Shown here: positions 1 through 8,775 of the stretch, piece by piece
Layout: the number at the start of each line of letters is the position of its first letter
How positions within the stretch are numbered: position 1 is the stretch's first letter
Assembly (NCBI RefSeq): GCF_040719145.1
Contig: NZ_JBFDUZ010000003.1
Coordinates: forward strand, 248,001-312,000
Reading direction: 5' to 3'
DNA length: 64,000 nucleotides
DNA from: Paenibacillus sp. JQZ6Y-1
Lineage (GTDB): Bacteria > Bacillota > Bacilli > Paenibacillales > Paenibacillaceae
The notes under the pieces: model-generated
The model's input: the letters and a program-made list of their open reading frames with translations, nothing else
What the model was told of the DNA's origin: nothing
The model's database searches: none
Translations under genes and position numbers: made by a program

Positions 1-390
1 TGCCTCGTTGTATGTAGCTCTTGAATATCGAATCATGTGGTTCGCCATGTTATAGTTGGATTCGATAACCGTATCAACCATGATCAATCCTTTGGATACA
101 GCGAATTCATAACTGAGTTCTCCGTGTGTCCAGTGGTTTTTGAATTTTAGCGATTCAATTGCCATTTGGCGGAAAGATTTGATTTGCATTGCCGTCAAAC
201 CATCCTCTGGACCGTTCCATTCTCCATTTCTACCGCTGATTGGGTTGTGCTTAATACCAAACTTGCCAATCATGTTGTTGCGAATCTGTACGAATACCGT
301 TCCAGAATCCAGATGCGCCAGCTCATTCTCCAGTTCTTTGAATACAATGTCTATTTGTCTGGATAACGAAGGCAAATCATTCTTAGGCAT
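1..390 (-). CDS. Unrecognised protein, 3' end outside window
   Basis: An open frame on the minus strand starts with ATG at 388-390, a few bases after a purine-rich GGAAGGGGAAG ribosome binding site, and runs without a stop to the window edge, giving at least 130 residues. The protein is soluble and charged, with an N-terminal helical part (about residues 1-35) and an aromatic-rich middle. I do not recognise the family. Its last 45 visible residues, starting at the motif HWTHGELSYEF, are closely matched by a broken copy at 2929-3075, so this locus has been partly duplicated. The matching copy ends only about four residues further on, so probably only a handful of codons lie outside the window. 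The plus-strand open frames over this region are shadows. Confidence 0.75.
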   Translation of the reverse strand, partial: MPKNDLPSLSRQIDIVFKELENELAHLDSGTVFVQIRNNMIGKFGIKHNPISGRNGEWNGPEDGLTAMQIKSFRQMAIESLKFKNHWTHGELSYEFAVSKGLIMVDTVIESNYNMANHMIRYSRATYNEA

Positions 391-781
391 TTCTTCCCCT
401 TCCTTTCTCTGTCAATCATGTAAATTCAGGACTTCGGACTCATTATATGGTGATTATGAAGTAGTGGCAAGTAAATATTCTATAAATAGTTATAAAGAAC
501 TATTATTCGACAAATTTCACTGTTTTATATTCCAAAAAACTACAGGATCTAAGCTAAATATAGCGTTTTTAATCTTGCGCATTTATGCAAACTAAAGCTT
601 CTCTTTTATACATATTTAGTATGGTGTAAAATGATTTTTGCGTTGTACAGATCGGCTAAGATTGAATAGAAGCTCATGGATTGCATAGATATTCCATCTG
701 CAACTCAATTTATTGCTGTATCCGATCGGCAGTCATGTCTAGGAATACATTCATATCAGCGATGCTTGCATCAACTGCACG
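391..781. other. Intergenic, AT-rich, no gene seen
   Basis: This stretch separates two divergent transcription units. I see no open frame with a credible ribosome binding site. It must hold the promoter of the minus-strand gene at 1-390, but I could not fix one with confidence. Confidence 0.5.
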
Positions 782-810
782 TTGACAGCGTTATCATTTT
801 TGTTTAAGGT
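782..810 (+). promoter_or_regulatory. Weak candidate sigma-A promoter
   Basis: A perfect TTGACA (782-787) is followed after 17 bases by TAAGGT (805-810), a poor -10 with 3 of 6 matches. It is proposed only because it would place a roughly 160-nt leader, including the terminator at 892-944, ahead of the esterase gene at 979. Inference. Confidence 0.3.
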
Positions 811-891
811 AAAGCTACAAATGACAGGGTTGTAACGGCGAAAGCGGGCAAAACCTGACATATGGTTCCTTTATGAAGCTCCTTGCGATGC

Positions 892-944
892 AAAGCGGGC
901 TGCGTGAAGATCGGCCATTTGTTAGTGTTAAGCCCGCTTTTTTT
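892..944 (+). terminator. Attenuator-like terminator in leader of SLH esterase gene
   Basis: The arm AAAGCGGGCT (892-901) pairs with AGCCCGCTTT (931-940), followed by a T-run to 944; the loop is about 29 nt. It lies only 34 bases before the next start codon and no gene lies upstream on this strand, which is the arrangement of a conditional terminator. A second copy of AAAGCGGGC at 841-849 could compete for the same 3' arm. No known riboswitch class was recognised. Confidence 0.6.
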
Positions 945-978
945 GTCGTACATTCCTAAGAGGGAGGCTGTAATCGAT

Positions 979-2676
979 ATGAATTGGGTGAAAAAAGGAA
1001 TCGTTGCTGCTATAGCGGCGGCACTGGGAGCTAGTAGCTTTGCATATCCAGCAGTGGCTGCAGATGATGCAGCTAAGGTTCACATTACCGGACAAGCGCA
1101 TGTAGGCGATGCAGGAACGATGGTAACATCGTTCGATATTGAGGTAAGTGATCCTGCGCACTATAGGGATCTGACAGCAGGCGATTTTGATATCACAGGC
1201 AATTATGATGGCTATCCACTCAACGTGAAGGGTGAAGTCGTACAGAACAACTATGCCGATGATGAATTAAACGTATCCATGCAGGGACAGTTGATCCACC
1301 TGAATTTTAGACCGTTTCTCTATAAAGGCGGCTCCATCGAAAAGTTTGCTGTGAAAAATAGTCGATTCCCAGAGTTGTCCTTTACAGCGGATGACGTGAG
1401 CCAGCTTTCGATTCAAACGGTAGATGATTTTAAACCAGGTGTGATCACCTCTAGTGATGGTGAATCATTACCGTATCGCTTGAAGCTTAGCTCCTCTGCT
1501 GGTCCTCGTCCACTCGTCGTATGGCTTCATGGAGGTGGCGAAGTAGGCACAGACAATATAAAGCAGTTGACCGAGAACCGTGGCTCGACCACTTGGACAG
1601 AGTCTGGCAAGGATACTTCTGTGCTAGCGGTACATTATCCACAAAACTATGACTGGGCCATCTATGATAAGCCAGATCAACTAGCCAAAATGCAGCAGTA
1701 TTTTACGATGCAGCAGCAATTCATCCAGCAGCTCATAGCTGACGGCAAAGTCGATCCGAATCGCATCTATGTAGCTGGCGTGTCCAGCGGTGGCGGCGGT
1801 GCCTTCCGCTTTCTGATGCAATACCCTGATTTGTTCGCTGGCGCAATCGTGATCGCCGCTAAAGATACCATTGCTGATTATAAAGGCTCAGTGGATGCCT
1901 TCAAAACTGCGCTGAAATCACTTGTACATACGCCAATCTGGATCGTGCATGCCGAAAATGATCCGATCACTGATAGTCGTACAAGCAAGCTGGCATATCA
2001 GGCATTAACAGAGCTTGGATCGACACAAGTGAAGGAAACACTGTATAGCGATGCCTTTATGGATAGCCAACGCTTCTATGGTGCGATGAAGCACTGGTCG
2101 TGGGTACCTGCCTTTCATGATCAGAGCATGATGGATTGGCTGTTTGCTCAGCACAAAACAGGCGACACTACAGCAGCCGACTCCAGCAATACACCTGCTG
2201 GTAATTCATCCAATACCCCAATCACCAGTACACCGATCACTAGAGCAGAGCTTGCAGCTTTACTCCGTGCAGCAATGAATGATACCACTCTAGTTTCTAC
2301 AGCAGCAACACGCTATACGGATATCGCTAATGTCCCACAGAAGGATGCTATCCAGGCTGTGACCGCGGCTGGCTGGATGCGCGGGGTAGGAAAAAAGCAA
2401 TTTGCCCCTAATGCAGCAGTCACACGAGCACAGCTAGCCGTCATCGTGGCAGCATGGCTTAAGCAGGTAGACCCAAGTCAGCAGGTCGCTACTACAGGAT
2501 ATACTGATGTCCCCCCACAACATTGGGCGTATACAGCGACACTTGCTGTCAAGCCACTGAGCATACTACCAGGTACCTCAGAAAAGTTAGAGCCAGTTAA
2601 AACGGTATCTACAGCAGAAGCGACTCAGCTTATCACAGCGCTCACTACCTATGCTAATAACATGAATAAGCAATAA
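979..2676 (+). CDS. Exported alpha/beta-hydrolase (esterase/PHB-depolymerase-like) with C-terminal SLH region
   Basis: A 565-residue exported protein. Residues 1-28 form a signal peptide (KK, hydrophobic stretch, cleavage after AVA). A beta-rich domain (about 30-150) precedes an alpha/beta-hydrolase fold (about 155-392). The oxyanion-type motif HGGGEVG is at 184-190, the nucleophile elbow GVSSG at 267-271 (Ser269), the likely acid is Asp328 in AENDP and the likely base is His380. A Thr/Ser/Pro-rich linker (about 393-418) leads to SLH repeats from about 419, with TRAELA and TRAQLAV motifs, that should tether the enzyme to the cell-wall polymer. The third SLH unit is poorly conserved. ATG 979 was chosen because AGAGGGAGG lies about 10 bases upstream and the signal peptide starts there; the frame is open further upstream. 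The substrate is unknown; an ester or peptide bond is likely. Confidence 0.88.
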   Translation: MNWVKKGIVAAIAAALGASSFAYPAVAADDAAKVHITGQAHVGDAGTMVTSFDIEVSDPAHYRDLTAGDFDITGNYDGYPLNVKGEVVQNNYADDELNVSMQGQLIHLNFRPFLYKGGSIEKFAVKNSRFPELSFTADDVSQLSIQTVDDFKPGVITSSDGESLPYRLKLSSSAGPRPLVVWLHGGGEVGTDNIKQLTENRGSTTWTESGKDTSVLAVHYPQNYDWAIYDKPDQLAKMQQYFTMQQQFIQQLIADGKVDPNRIYVAGVSSGGGGAFRFLMQYPDLFAGAIVIAAKDTIADYKGSVDAFKTALKSLVHTPIWIVHAENDPITDSRTSKLAYQALTELGSTQVKETLYSDAFMDSQRFYGAMKHWSWVPAFHDQSMMDWLFAQHKTGDTTAADSSNTPAGNSSNTPITSTPITRAELAALLRAAMNDTTLVSTAATRYTDIANVPQKDAIQAVTAAGWMRGVGKKQFAPNAAVTRAQLAVIVAAWLKQVDPSQQVATTGYTDVPPQHWAYTATLAVKPLSILPGTSEKLEPVKTVSTAEATQLITALTTYANNMNKQ

Positions 2677-2828
2677 TCGGGTAACCCTAACTTTATATGA
2701 TTATTGCGTAAATGATGATTCTCACCATGCTACACTTTCAGCCTCTTCTTAGTTCCTGTTATCTCTTATTGGTCTTTAATCGTTCTGCCTCGCGCTTGCA
2801 ATCACCACAGCTAAATTACCAGCTCATC

Positions 2829-2861
2829 AAAAAGCGACTACCAGATAGGTAGTCGCTTTTT
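2829..2861 (+). terminator. Intrinsic terminator after SLH esterase gene
   Basis: A perfect 14-bp stem, AAAAAGCGACTACC pairing with GGTAGTCGCTTTTT, with a 5-nt loop and T-run. It can act in both directions. Confidence 0.85.
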
Positions 2862-2928
2862 CACTCGCTTCCCTGCTGAAGTCTACTTGCTAAAGTAGTC
2901 TACAGGATTCATCTTCTAGCATGTACTC

Positions 2929-3075
2929 TTATTCTACGTTCGCTTTACTGTATGTAACTCTTCGATACCGAATCATGTGGTTAACCATGTTATTGTTAGA
3001 TTCAATGACGGTGTCAACCATACTCAAGCCTTTACAAACAACAAACTCGTAGCTGATCTCGCCGTGTGTCCATTG
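2929..3075 (-). pseudogene. Orphan 3' fragment duplicating the gene at window start
   Basis: The minus-strand frame encodes about 48 residues beginning QWTHGEISYEF and ending with a TAA stop. They match the C-terminal part of the protein at 1-390 nearly residue for residue (for example MVDTVIES and NHMIRY in both), and the nucleotide sequence is also clearly related. No counterpart of the first 85 residues is present: upstream the frame runs into unrelated low-quality sequence and the terminator at 3097-3124. It is therefore a remnant of a duplicated or recombined gene and not a functional gene. The two copies flank the SLH esterase gene. Confidence 0.75.
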
Positions 3076-3096
3076 GGGTACTATCATGATCAACAT

Positions 3097-3124
3097 AAAA
3101 AGGAAGACGCTCACGCGCCTTCCT
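3097..3124 (-). terminator. Intrinsic terminator downstream of pepF
   Basis: On the minus strand AGGAAGGCGC pairs with GCGTCTTCCT, then TTTTT. It is about 150 bases after the pepF stop with no gene between. Confidence 0.75.
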
Positions 3125-3273
3125 GCATACTGCATACTTCACTGTTATTCTTTATTTGCACTACATAATGCTTGTAGAAATTATTATTAATATTATGATT
3201 CATCCTATGGCAGTACATCTATATTAATAAAGAAATCCTATAGTTTCTTTTCCCTTTCAGAAAAAACGTCCTT

Positions 3274-5079
3274 TTAGGAACAAGCATGCTCCTCTGTCAT
3301 TTCCAGGAACAGCTTCACATCGGCAATACTCACATCGACAGCGCCCTGCCAGAATTCTGGTTGAGTCAAATCGACACCAAGATGCTTCTGCGCCAGATCT
3401 TCTACCGTCATGCGCCCTGTATCGCGCAGCAACGCATCGTAACGTGCAGCAAAGCTTGGACCTTCCTGCTGAGCCAGCGCGTAGATGCCAGTGCTGAACA
3501 GGTAGCCAAAGGTATACGGGAAGTTATAGAACGGAACCCCTGTTTTATAAAAGTGGAGCTTGGACGCCCAGAAGTGTGGATGATACGACGACAGTGTATC
3601 GCAAAATGCTTCGCGTTGCGCATCTTCCATCAATTGATTAAGCTGGTCGCTGCCAACCATACCAGAACGACGTTGCTCGTAAAAGCGTGTTTCAAACAGG
3701 AAGCGCGCATGAATATTCATATAAAAAGCGATGCTACGCTGAATTTTATCTTCCAGCAGAGACAACTTTTCTTCCTCATTGGAAGCGCCTTTTACCAGTG
3801 AGTCAGCAACAATCATTTCAGCAAAGGTAGATGCTGTTTCCGCGACATTCATTGCATATTGCTGACTGAATGCAGGCAGATCGTTCATCACATGCTGGTG
3901 ATAACCATGACCTAGTTCGTGCGCAAGTGTCGATACATTGGATGCTGTACCGCTATACGTCATGAAAATCCGTGTTTCCTTGCTTTGCGGCAGCGATGTA
4001 CAGAAGCCACCTGGACGCTTGCCTGCACGGTCTTCCGCTTCAATCCAACGCTGATCAAATGCTTTGACTGCAAAGTCTGCCATGTCAGGATTGAATTTGC
4101 GGAATTGCTCTACAATCAGCTCAGCGGCATCATCATAGCTGACTTGACTATCCACATTTCCGATAGGCGCATCCACGTCATTCCAGCTTAGTTTCTCCAC
4201 ACCTAGCACTTGGGCTTTGCGCTCTAGATATGATACGAAGATCGGTTTGTTTTTTACAATGACATCCCACATTGTATCCAGTGTTTGTTGGGACATGCGG
4301 TTAATCTGCAATGGCTCTTTGAGTACGCTGTTCCAGCCGCGGTTATCATACAACTTGAGACGAAAACCGCCCAAGTGATTGAGCGTATCGGCGCAGAAAT
4401 CCTCTACTCCTGTCCATGCTTCCTCCCATTTGCGGAACATGTCTTCACGTACGTCGCGGTCGGTATCGTTCATTTTGTTGGCAGCTTGTCCGGCGGATAA
4501 CTGTACCGTTTCGCCATTTTGTTCAAATGGAATGCGGACATGACTGACGATGGTATCGTAAAAATCGCTCCAACCGTGGTATCCGTCGACTGCCAAGCCG
4601 AGCGCCAGACTTTCCAGTTCCGGTGTCATTTTCTCGCGTGCCAGACTGCGAATTTCATGTAGGAAAAAGGAAATCGGCTCTACTTCTGGACGTTTGATCC
4701 ATTGTGCGAATACGTCATCCTCTGTATTCAGCAGCACACTCTGGAATTGTACAAACAGACTTTGCAAACGTGCGGACAGATCGCCTAGCGATGCCGACAG
4801 ACGTACCGCCTGCTTGTCATTCTGATCCTGCGCCGTCAAACATCCTGCAAAAGAGGAAGCTTCACGCAGACGGATACGAGCATGCTGCAACTGTTCCAGC
4901 AAGCCGTCAAATGCAGTGGATTCTTCTACTGTGTTCGGAGCAGACACGGTTTTGACCTGTTCAGTTAGGCTTGTAATATCTTCAGCCAGCTGCTGCAAAT
5001 GTTGCTGTAGTGGTTCCGAGCTAGAGCCTCCAGCAAAGATCGGTTCCAGATTCCAGGTTTGGTTGAGCGGATGGTTCAT
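3274..5079 (-). CDS. pepF: Oligoendopeptidase F (M3 family zinc metallopeptidase)
   Basis: A cytoplasmic 601-residue M3B-family peptidase that degrades short peptides. The zinc-binding motif HELGH is at 387-391 (His387, Glu388, His391), with the third ligand probably Glu414 in NVAETAS. The helical N-terminal half and the length near 600 residues are normal for PepF. ATG at 5077-5079 was chosen because AAGGTGAT sits 6 bases upstream and the protein then begins MNHPLNQTWNLEPIF, the usual family start; the frame stays open 20 codons further upstream without a ribosome binding site. It is a single gene with its own terminator. The exact peptide preference cannot be read from the sequence. Confidence 0.93.
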   Translation of the reverse strand: MNHPLNQTWNLEPIFAGGSSSEPLQQHLQQLAEDITSLTEQVKTVSAPNTVEESTAFDGLLEQLQHARIRLREASSFAGCLTAQDQNDKQAVRLSASLGDLSARLQSLFVQFQSVLLNTEDDVFAQWIKRPEVEPISFFLHEIRSLAREKMTPELESLALGLAVDGYHGWSDFYDTIVSHVRIPFEQNGETVQLSAGQAANKMNDTDRDVREDMFRKWEEAWTGVEDFCADTLNHLGGFRLKLYDNRGWNSVLKEPLQINRMSQQTLDTMWDVIVKNKPIFVSYLERKAQVLGVEKLSWNDVDAPIGNVDSQVSYDDAAELIVEQFRKFNPDMADFAVKAFDQRWIEAEDRAGKRPGGFCTSLPQSKETRIFMTYSGTASNVSTLAHELGHGYHQHVMNDLPAFSQQYAMNVAETASTFAEMIVADSLVKGASNEEEKLSLLEDKIQRSIAFYMNIHARFLFETRFYEQRRSGMVGSDQLNQLMEDAQREAFCDTLSSYHPHFWASKLHFYKTGVPFYNFPYTFGYLFSTGIYALAQQEGPSFAARYDALLRDTGRMTVEDLAQKHLGVDLTQPEFWQGAVDVSIADVKLFLEMTEEHACS

Positions 5080-5302
5080 GATGACATCACCTTTCTGTGT
5101 GAGTTTGCAGATAGACCACCTTGGGTCCATATGTACCATAGGGTATAGACACCTTTAATAGGCAGGTATCTATGTCAAATAGTTGGCGTAGATCTTGCTG
5201 TCATAGTGTGATGAAACAAGCATAGATCTCCCATCGCCAAGTGGGTATAACTATAGTATACTCTAATTCAACACTATTTTGGTATGGAGGAGGAAGCCTG
5301 AC

Positions 5303-5455
5303 ATGCGACCATTGCAAATTTCAGCCGACACCGCCGTCAAGCTGGCAGAGAAGCTGAATATTCCGCTTGAACAGCTGATGCACATGCCTCAGCATATTTT
5401 AATGCAAAAATTGGCTGAACTAGCCAAGGATGAACAAGGTGACTCATCTCAATGA
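5303..5455 (+). CDS. yycC: YycC family small protein
   Basis: A 50-residue protein starting MRPLQISADTAVKLAEKL and containing IPLEQLMHMPQHIL, a pattern I recognise from Bacillus YycC, a small conserved protein of unknown role. A strong TATGGAGGAGG ribosome binding site lies about 10 bases before ATG 5303. The stop TGA overlaps the start of the next gene (ATGA at 5452-5455), so the two are translationally coupled. No membrane segment or signal peptide is present; it looks like a small two-helix cytoplasmic protein. Confidence 0.8.
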   Translation: MRPLQISADTAVKLAEKLNIPLEQLMHMPQHILMQKLAELAKDEQGDSSQ

Positions 5456-5682
5456 TTCCGTTCAACCAGGCATGGCCTTACGATATTATGATGAACGATG
5501 TATATATTCAGGAGTGTCCATTTTGCAGAGCGGAAAATGTACTACTGCCGATCAAGCCGAAGGAGCTGGCAACGATCCACAGCGGTAAAAAAAAGCTGCT
5601 TGTGTTCCCATGCTGTAGCAATCGGGTGACGTTGTTGGATAGCGACAGCGATTATTTGCTGACCGATGCTGTATTGCGCTAA
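5452..5682 (+). CDS. Small CxxC protein, probable zinc-ribbon-like, coupled to yycC
   Basis: A 76-residue protein whose ATG overlaps the yycC stop. It carries a CPFC pair (residues 23-26) and a second FPCC pair (53-56) about 27 residues later, spaced as in small zinc ribbons, although the second pair is adjacent (CC) and not CxxC. The rest is short beta-prone segments. I do not know its function. Coupling to yycC suggests that the two act together or are made in equal amounts. Confidence 0.72.
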   Translation: MIPFNQAWPYDIMMNDVYIQECPFCRAENVLLPIKPKELATIHSGKKKLLVFPCCSNRVTLLDSDSDYLLTDAVLR

Positions 5683-5858
5683 GCTTGCGACTGTTGATTA
5701 GATGATCCTTTCATGAATCGACATTGTGCTTGCTATTCAATGAAGCTGGTCTACATGATAGGTGTAGTAGATGTGCCGTCTAGTATGGATCATGTATATA
5801 CCATATCCGATGTACCTTGCTACGATAGATCATTTGCATTCTATTGAGGCGATTATAC

Positions 5859-5908
5859 AAAAAAACAGGCTTTGACTCGCATATTGCGTGTTCAAAGCCT
5901 GTTTTTTT
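5859..5908. terminator. Bidirectional intrinsic terminator
   Basis: AAAAACAGGCTTTGA pairs with TCAAAGCCTGTTTTT, with flanking A and T runs on both sides. It ends the yycC operon (plus) and can also stop minus-strand transcripts. Confidence 0.85.
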
Positions 5909-5911
5909 GTA

Positions 5912-5986
5912 TATCATGTCCCTACGTGCCATGCTCTTTTATATCATGCTTTTACATGTCATGTTCTTGTATGTCATGCCCTCTAG
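5912..5986. repeat. Five degenerate 15-bp tandem repeats
   Basis: CATG recurs at 5915, 5930, 5945, 5960 and 5975, exactly every 15 bases, within units resembling TRYCATGYYCTYTTA. It is non-coding and lies between the terminator and the 3' end of the chemotaxis receptor gene. Confidence 0.7.
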
Positions 5987-6106
5987 GTTAGAGCTATCTA
6001 TCCTCTAGCTTGTATTCGCTTCATTCCACTGCATCGATCCACGGAATCCAATACTACGGTATCTAAGCCTGATACGATCATACATGGAAGCGTTGAATGA
6101 CCTGAT

Positions 6107-7837
6107 TCAGCTCAAGTGCCAAATTCCGCAATTCTTGCGATAGACTTGCGATAGACTTGATACTTCTTCCATCAAAGCCAGCTGCTCCTCCGAAGACAAG
6201 CGCGCTTTGTTGGCGCTAGCGGATGAACGGGAAGCTACCGAACCAAGCTGTGTTAAGGAAGCAGCAATCTGATCGCTGCTGGCAGACATCTGCTCTGAAG
6301 CTGCGGATACATCATATACTTGTCCCGATACCTGCTGAATAGACGATACGATTTGGCGGAAGGTAGATGCAGCCATATCCGACATTTCTGCACCTTTTTT
6401 GGCTACATCGACCGATTCCTCGATAGAGGTAACCGCCTGCTCGGTATGGGTTAGAATACCTTTCAAAATGGAATCGATCTGATCGGAGGACTCTTTAGAG
6501 CGACCTGCTAGCTTGTGAATCTCCTGCGCTACTACTGCAAACCCTTTACCAGATTCGCCTACTCGAGCCGCTTCAATCGAGGCGTTCAATGCTAGCAAAT
6601 TGGTTTGTTCCGCAATCTCACGGATAAAGGACATAATTTCCTGAATGCTACTATTGAGCTGTTGCAGCTCGTGCAGAACAGTAACAGTTCCCGACATATT
6701 GTGCTCAATTTTGTGCATTTGCTCAACCATAGTGACAATTTCTACTTCGCCCTTACTAGCGCGTGAAGTAGCATCGGAAGCCAGTTCGGCTACGACCTGT
6801 GTCGATTCGGCAATGCGTCGGATGCCAATCGCCATCTCCTCAATAGACGTTTGGCTCTCATGCGTCGCTTGTTGCTGCATCTCCGCCCCAGATGACACTT
6901 CCAGCATCGACTCAGTAATTTCCTGCGATGCTTCGGTCGTTTTCTCGGCACTAATCTGCAAGTCCGCCGCCGAGCGCGTCACATTGGTAGAGGTCGATTG
7001 GATACCGCGAATCAGCTGCTGCAAGCCGCCAATCATATCGTTAAATGCCTGCGCCGTATGCCCGATCTCATTGTTGCTTTTGACGGTCAAATTGACAGTC
7101 AGATCACCGTCCGCTGCCAGCTTGGATACGGCAGCCAATTTTTGCAGCGGCTTGAGTACAATACGTACCAAGATGATCAGCACACCGATTAAAATCGCAG
7201 CGATCAGGAAGCCTACACCCAAACTGTACAGCAGCATGTGCATCTGCTCCTGCTTGACTGTGGATGCTTCCAAATCCAGCCCGAAAATCGCCAGCGGGCG
7301 ACCGCTATCATCTTTGATCATATTCAAGTACGTTACCCATGTGCCTGCACTGTCTGTATAAGGCTCAGTCAACGCTGTGCCTTGTTGAAATACTTGCGTA
7401 TATGCACCTTGCACATCCGTTGGAATTTCATACTCTGCACCCGGTAGCATTTGCATATCGTGCAATGCTTGATTCGCTTGCAGCTCTTTTAAGATTTGTT
7501 TGCCGTCCCGTTCGGTAATATCTGTAGAAAATATATATGCGTTCGTAACCGAAGCTGTTCCGACCATCGCATCCAATTGTCGCTTCAAATCCGTCAGCTG
7601 TTGAGATGAAGGTTGATCACTTGCTTGTAGCTGCTGTAACCCTTGTTGCATTTCGCTGCTGCTCAATTGAAGCTGACTCGAAAATGCCTGCCCAACCTGC
7701 CTAATTTCTTCATCATATGCCGTCTGACTTTGTTTGTAGTTGAGCAAGCTCATACCAACAATCAAAGCCAATAGAATGATGGCAATCAATGTTGAACTGG
7801 TAAAGACTAGACTTCTGTTCCGAAAATACTTTGGCAT
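6107..7837 (-). CDS. Methyl-accepting chemotaxis protein with frameshifted C-terminus
   Basis: A 576-residue transmembrane chemoreceptor. TM1 is about residues 10-34, followed by an extracellular sensor of about 160 residues, TM2 about 200-225, a HAMP linker and a long methyl-accepting coiled coil. The signalling hairpin tip [16 protein letters not shown] is present, so CheA/CheW coupling should be intact. ATG 7837 was chosen because AAAAGGAGA lies 8 bases upstream. The last eight residues ([11 protein letters not shown] region) are not receptor-like: an 11-bp tandem duplication at 6133-6154 shifts the frame. Removing one copy restores [15 protein letters not shown] and a tail of about 23 residues ending at 6078. 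The ligand is unknown. Confidence 0.9.
   Translation of the reverse strand: MPKYFRNRSLVFTSSTLIAIILLALIVGMSLLNYKQSQTAYDEEIRQVGQAFSSQLQLSSSEMQQGLQQLQASDQPSSQQLTDLKRQLDAMVGTASVTNAYIFSTDITERDGKQILKELQANQALHDMQMLPGAEYEIPTDVQGAYTQVFQQGTALTEPYTDSAGTWVTYLNMIKDDSGRPLAIFGLDLEASTVKQEQMHMLLYSLGVGFLIAAILIGVLIILVRIVLKPLQKLAAVSKLAADGDLTVNLTVKSNNEIGHTAQAFNDMIGGLQQLIRGIQSTSTNVTRSAADLQISAEKTTEASQEITESMLEVSSGAEMQQQATHESQTSIEEMAIGIRRIAESTQVVAELASDATSRASKGEVEIVTMVEQMHKIEHNMSGTVTVLHELQQLNSSIQEIMSFIREIAEQTNLLALNASIEAARVGESGKGFAVVAQEIHKLAGRSKESSDQIDSILKGILTHTEQAVTSIEESVDVAKKGAEMSDMAASTFRQIVSSIQQVSGQVYDVSAASEQMSASSDQIAASLTQLGSVASRSSASANKARLSSEEQLALMEEVSSLSQVYRKNCGIWHLS
6133..6154 (-). repeat. 11-bp tandem duplication causing frameshift
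   Basis: The unit CTTGCGATAGA (plus strand) occurs twice in direct succession at 6133-6143 and 6144-6154, inside the 3' end of the chemoreceptor gene. Deleting one copy returns a typical receptor C-terminus. Confidence 0.85.
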
Positions 7838-7944
7838 AATGATAGTCTCCTTTTTCTTATACCTTGTCATCAGCTATATCGGTAGCAAGAAAGCAATCAT
7901 GTATATTGCGAATAGGAGAATTCTCATTTTTGTTCATGACAAAT

Positions 7945-7988
7945 AAAACCGTATCCAGCAAGGCGGGTTAGCCTGCAAGATACGGTTT
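7945..7988 (-). terminator. Intrinsic terminator after DUF2225 gene
   Basis: An 11-bp stem (AAACCGTATC pairing with GATACGGTTT) around a short loop that itself contains a small hairpin, followed on the minus strand by TTTTATTT. Confidence 0.7.
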
Positions 7989-8003
7989 AGGAATGGTGCA
8001 TCA

Positions 8004-8720
8004 TTATTCATTCTCTTTCATTTCGTCAGGCAGATCGTGATTTTTTGCAAGCATCTGCTCACGCAGCACGACCCACTGCTCACGCGAAGCACGAATCATC
8101 GCGGAGTCGGTAATACGCTGATCATTGATGACGCGCGAGAACCATTTGACCGCTTCATTAAATAGACCCAACCGTCGGTGCAACTCACCGATTAGGAACA
8201 TCAGTCGGGCATCACTGCCACCGATACTTTCCAGCTCATATACACGGATGTAGGACTCCATGCAATATGTTAAAAAGCGCAACTCCTGCTCCGTCTCGCC
8301 GTTATAACGATGAAGCCAAGCGATATGATGCAAAAAGCTGGCGATAATGCGTTCCCGGTCGCCGATCGTCTGTGCGCACATGAGAGCAAGCTTGTACGTT
8401 TCCAGTGCCTGCTCACGTGTACGATGACCACCCATATCGCGTTTGGCAAGACGATTGCCGATTTCGGTCATAAACTTCTGCTTGTGCGCTGCACTAAGCG
8501 TTGCCATCGAATTTTCCGTAGAAGCAAAGCCGCAGTGTGGACAAACACGTACCACGTAGAAATCAGGATTCTCGTGTTGGTAATAGGCGCAAAAGTCAGA
8601 ATCGCGACGCGAAACGCGCTTCAGGCTAGGACGCACGCGGCTCGTTTGAAACGTTTCCTCGCACTGCGGGCAATGGACGGTGATTTGATATAGCGGTTCT
8701 AACTGTATGGAATCCTCCAT
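8004..8720 (-). CDS. DUF2225 family protein
   Basis: A 238-residue cytoplasmic protein with two Cys pairs (CPQC near residue 17 and CPHC near residue 60) at the N-terminus, which look like a split zinc ribbon, followed by an alpha-helical TPR-like region with the motif GELHRRLGLFNEAVKWFSR. This layout is typical of the conserved Firmicute DUF2225 family, whose function is not known to me. ATG 8720 (MEDSI) is preferred over an ATG 21 bases upstream because GGGGGAAG lies just before it. It is downstream of the truncated hemoglobin gene by 55 bases on the same strand, so the two are probably cotranscribed. Confidence 0.82.
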   Translation of the reverse strand: MEDSIQLEPLYQITVHCPQCEETFQTSRVRPSLKRVSRRDSDFCAYYQHENPDFYVVRVCPHCGFASTENSMATLSAAHKQKFMTEIGNRLAKRDMGGHRTREQALETYKLALMCAQTIGDRERIIASFLHHIAWLHRYNGETEQELRFLTYCMESYIRVYELESIGGSDARLMFLIGELHRRLGLFNEAVKWFSRVINDQRITDSAMIRASREQWVVLREQMLAKNHDLPDEMKENE

Positions 8721-8775
8721 CTGTACTTCTTCCCCCACCATTTATTTATAATTCCGCATCCTGACGATGCAGAAC

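Noticed and set aside
830..930. Possible cyclic-di-GMP (GEMM-I) riboswitch before the SLH esterase
   Set aside because: GGCAAAACC and GATGCAAAGC resemble two conserved segments, but spacing, the tetraloop hairpin and the 3' half do not fit, so only a generic attenuator is claimed.
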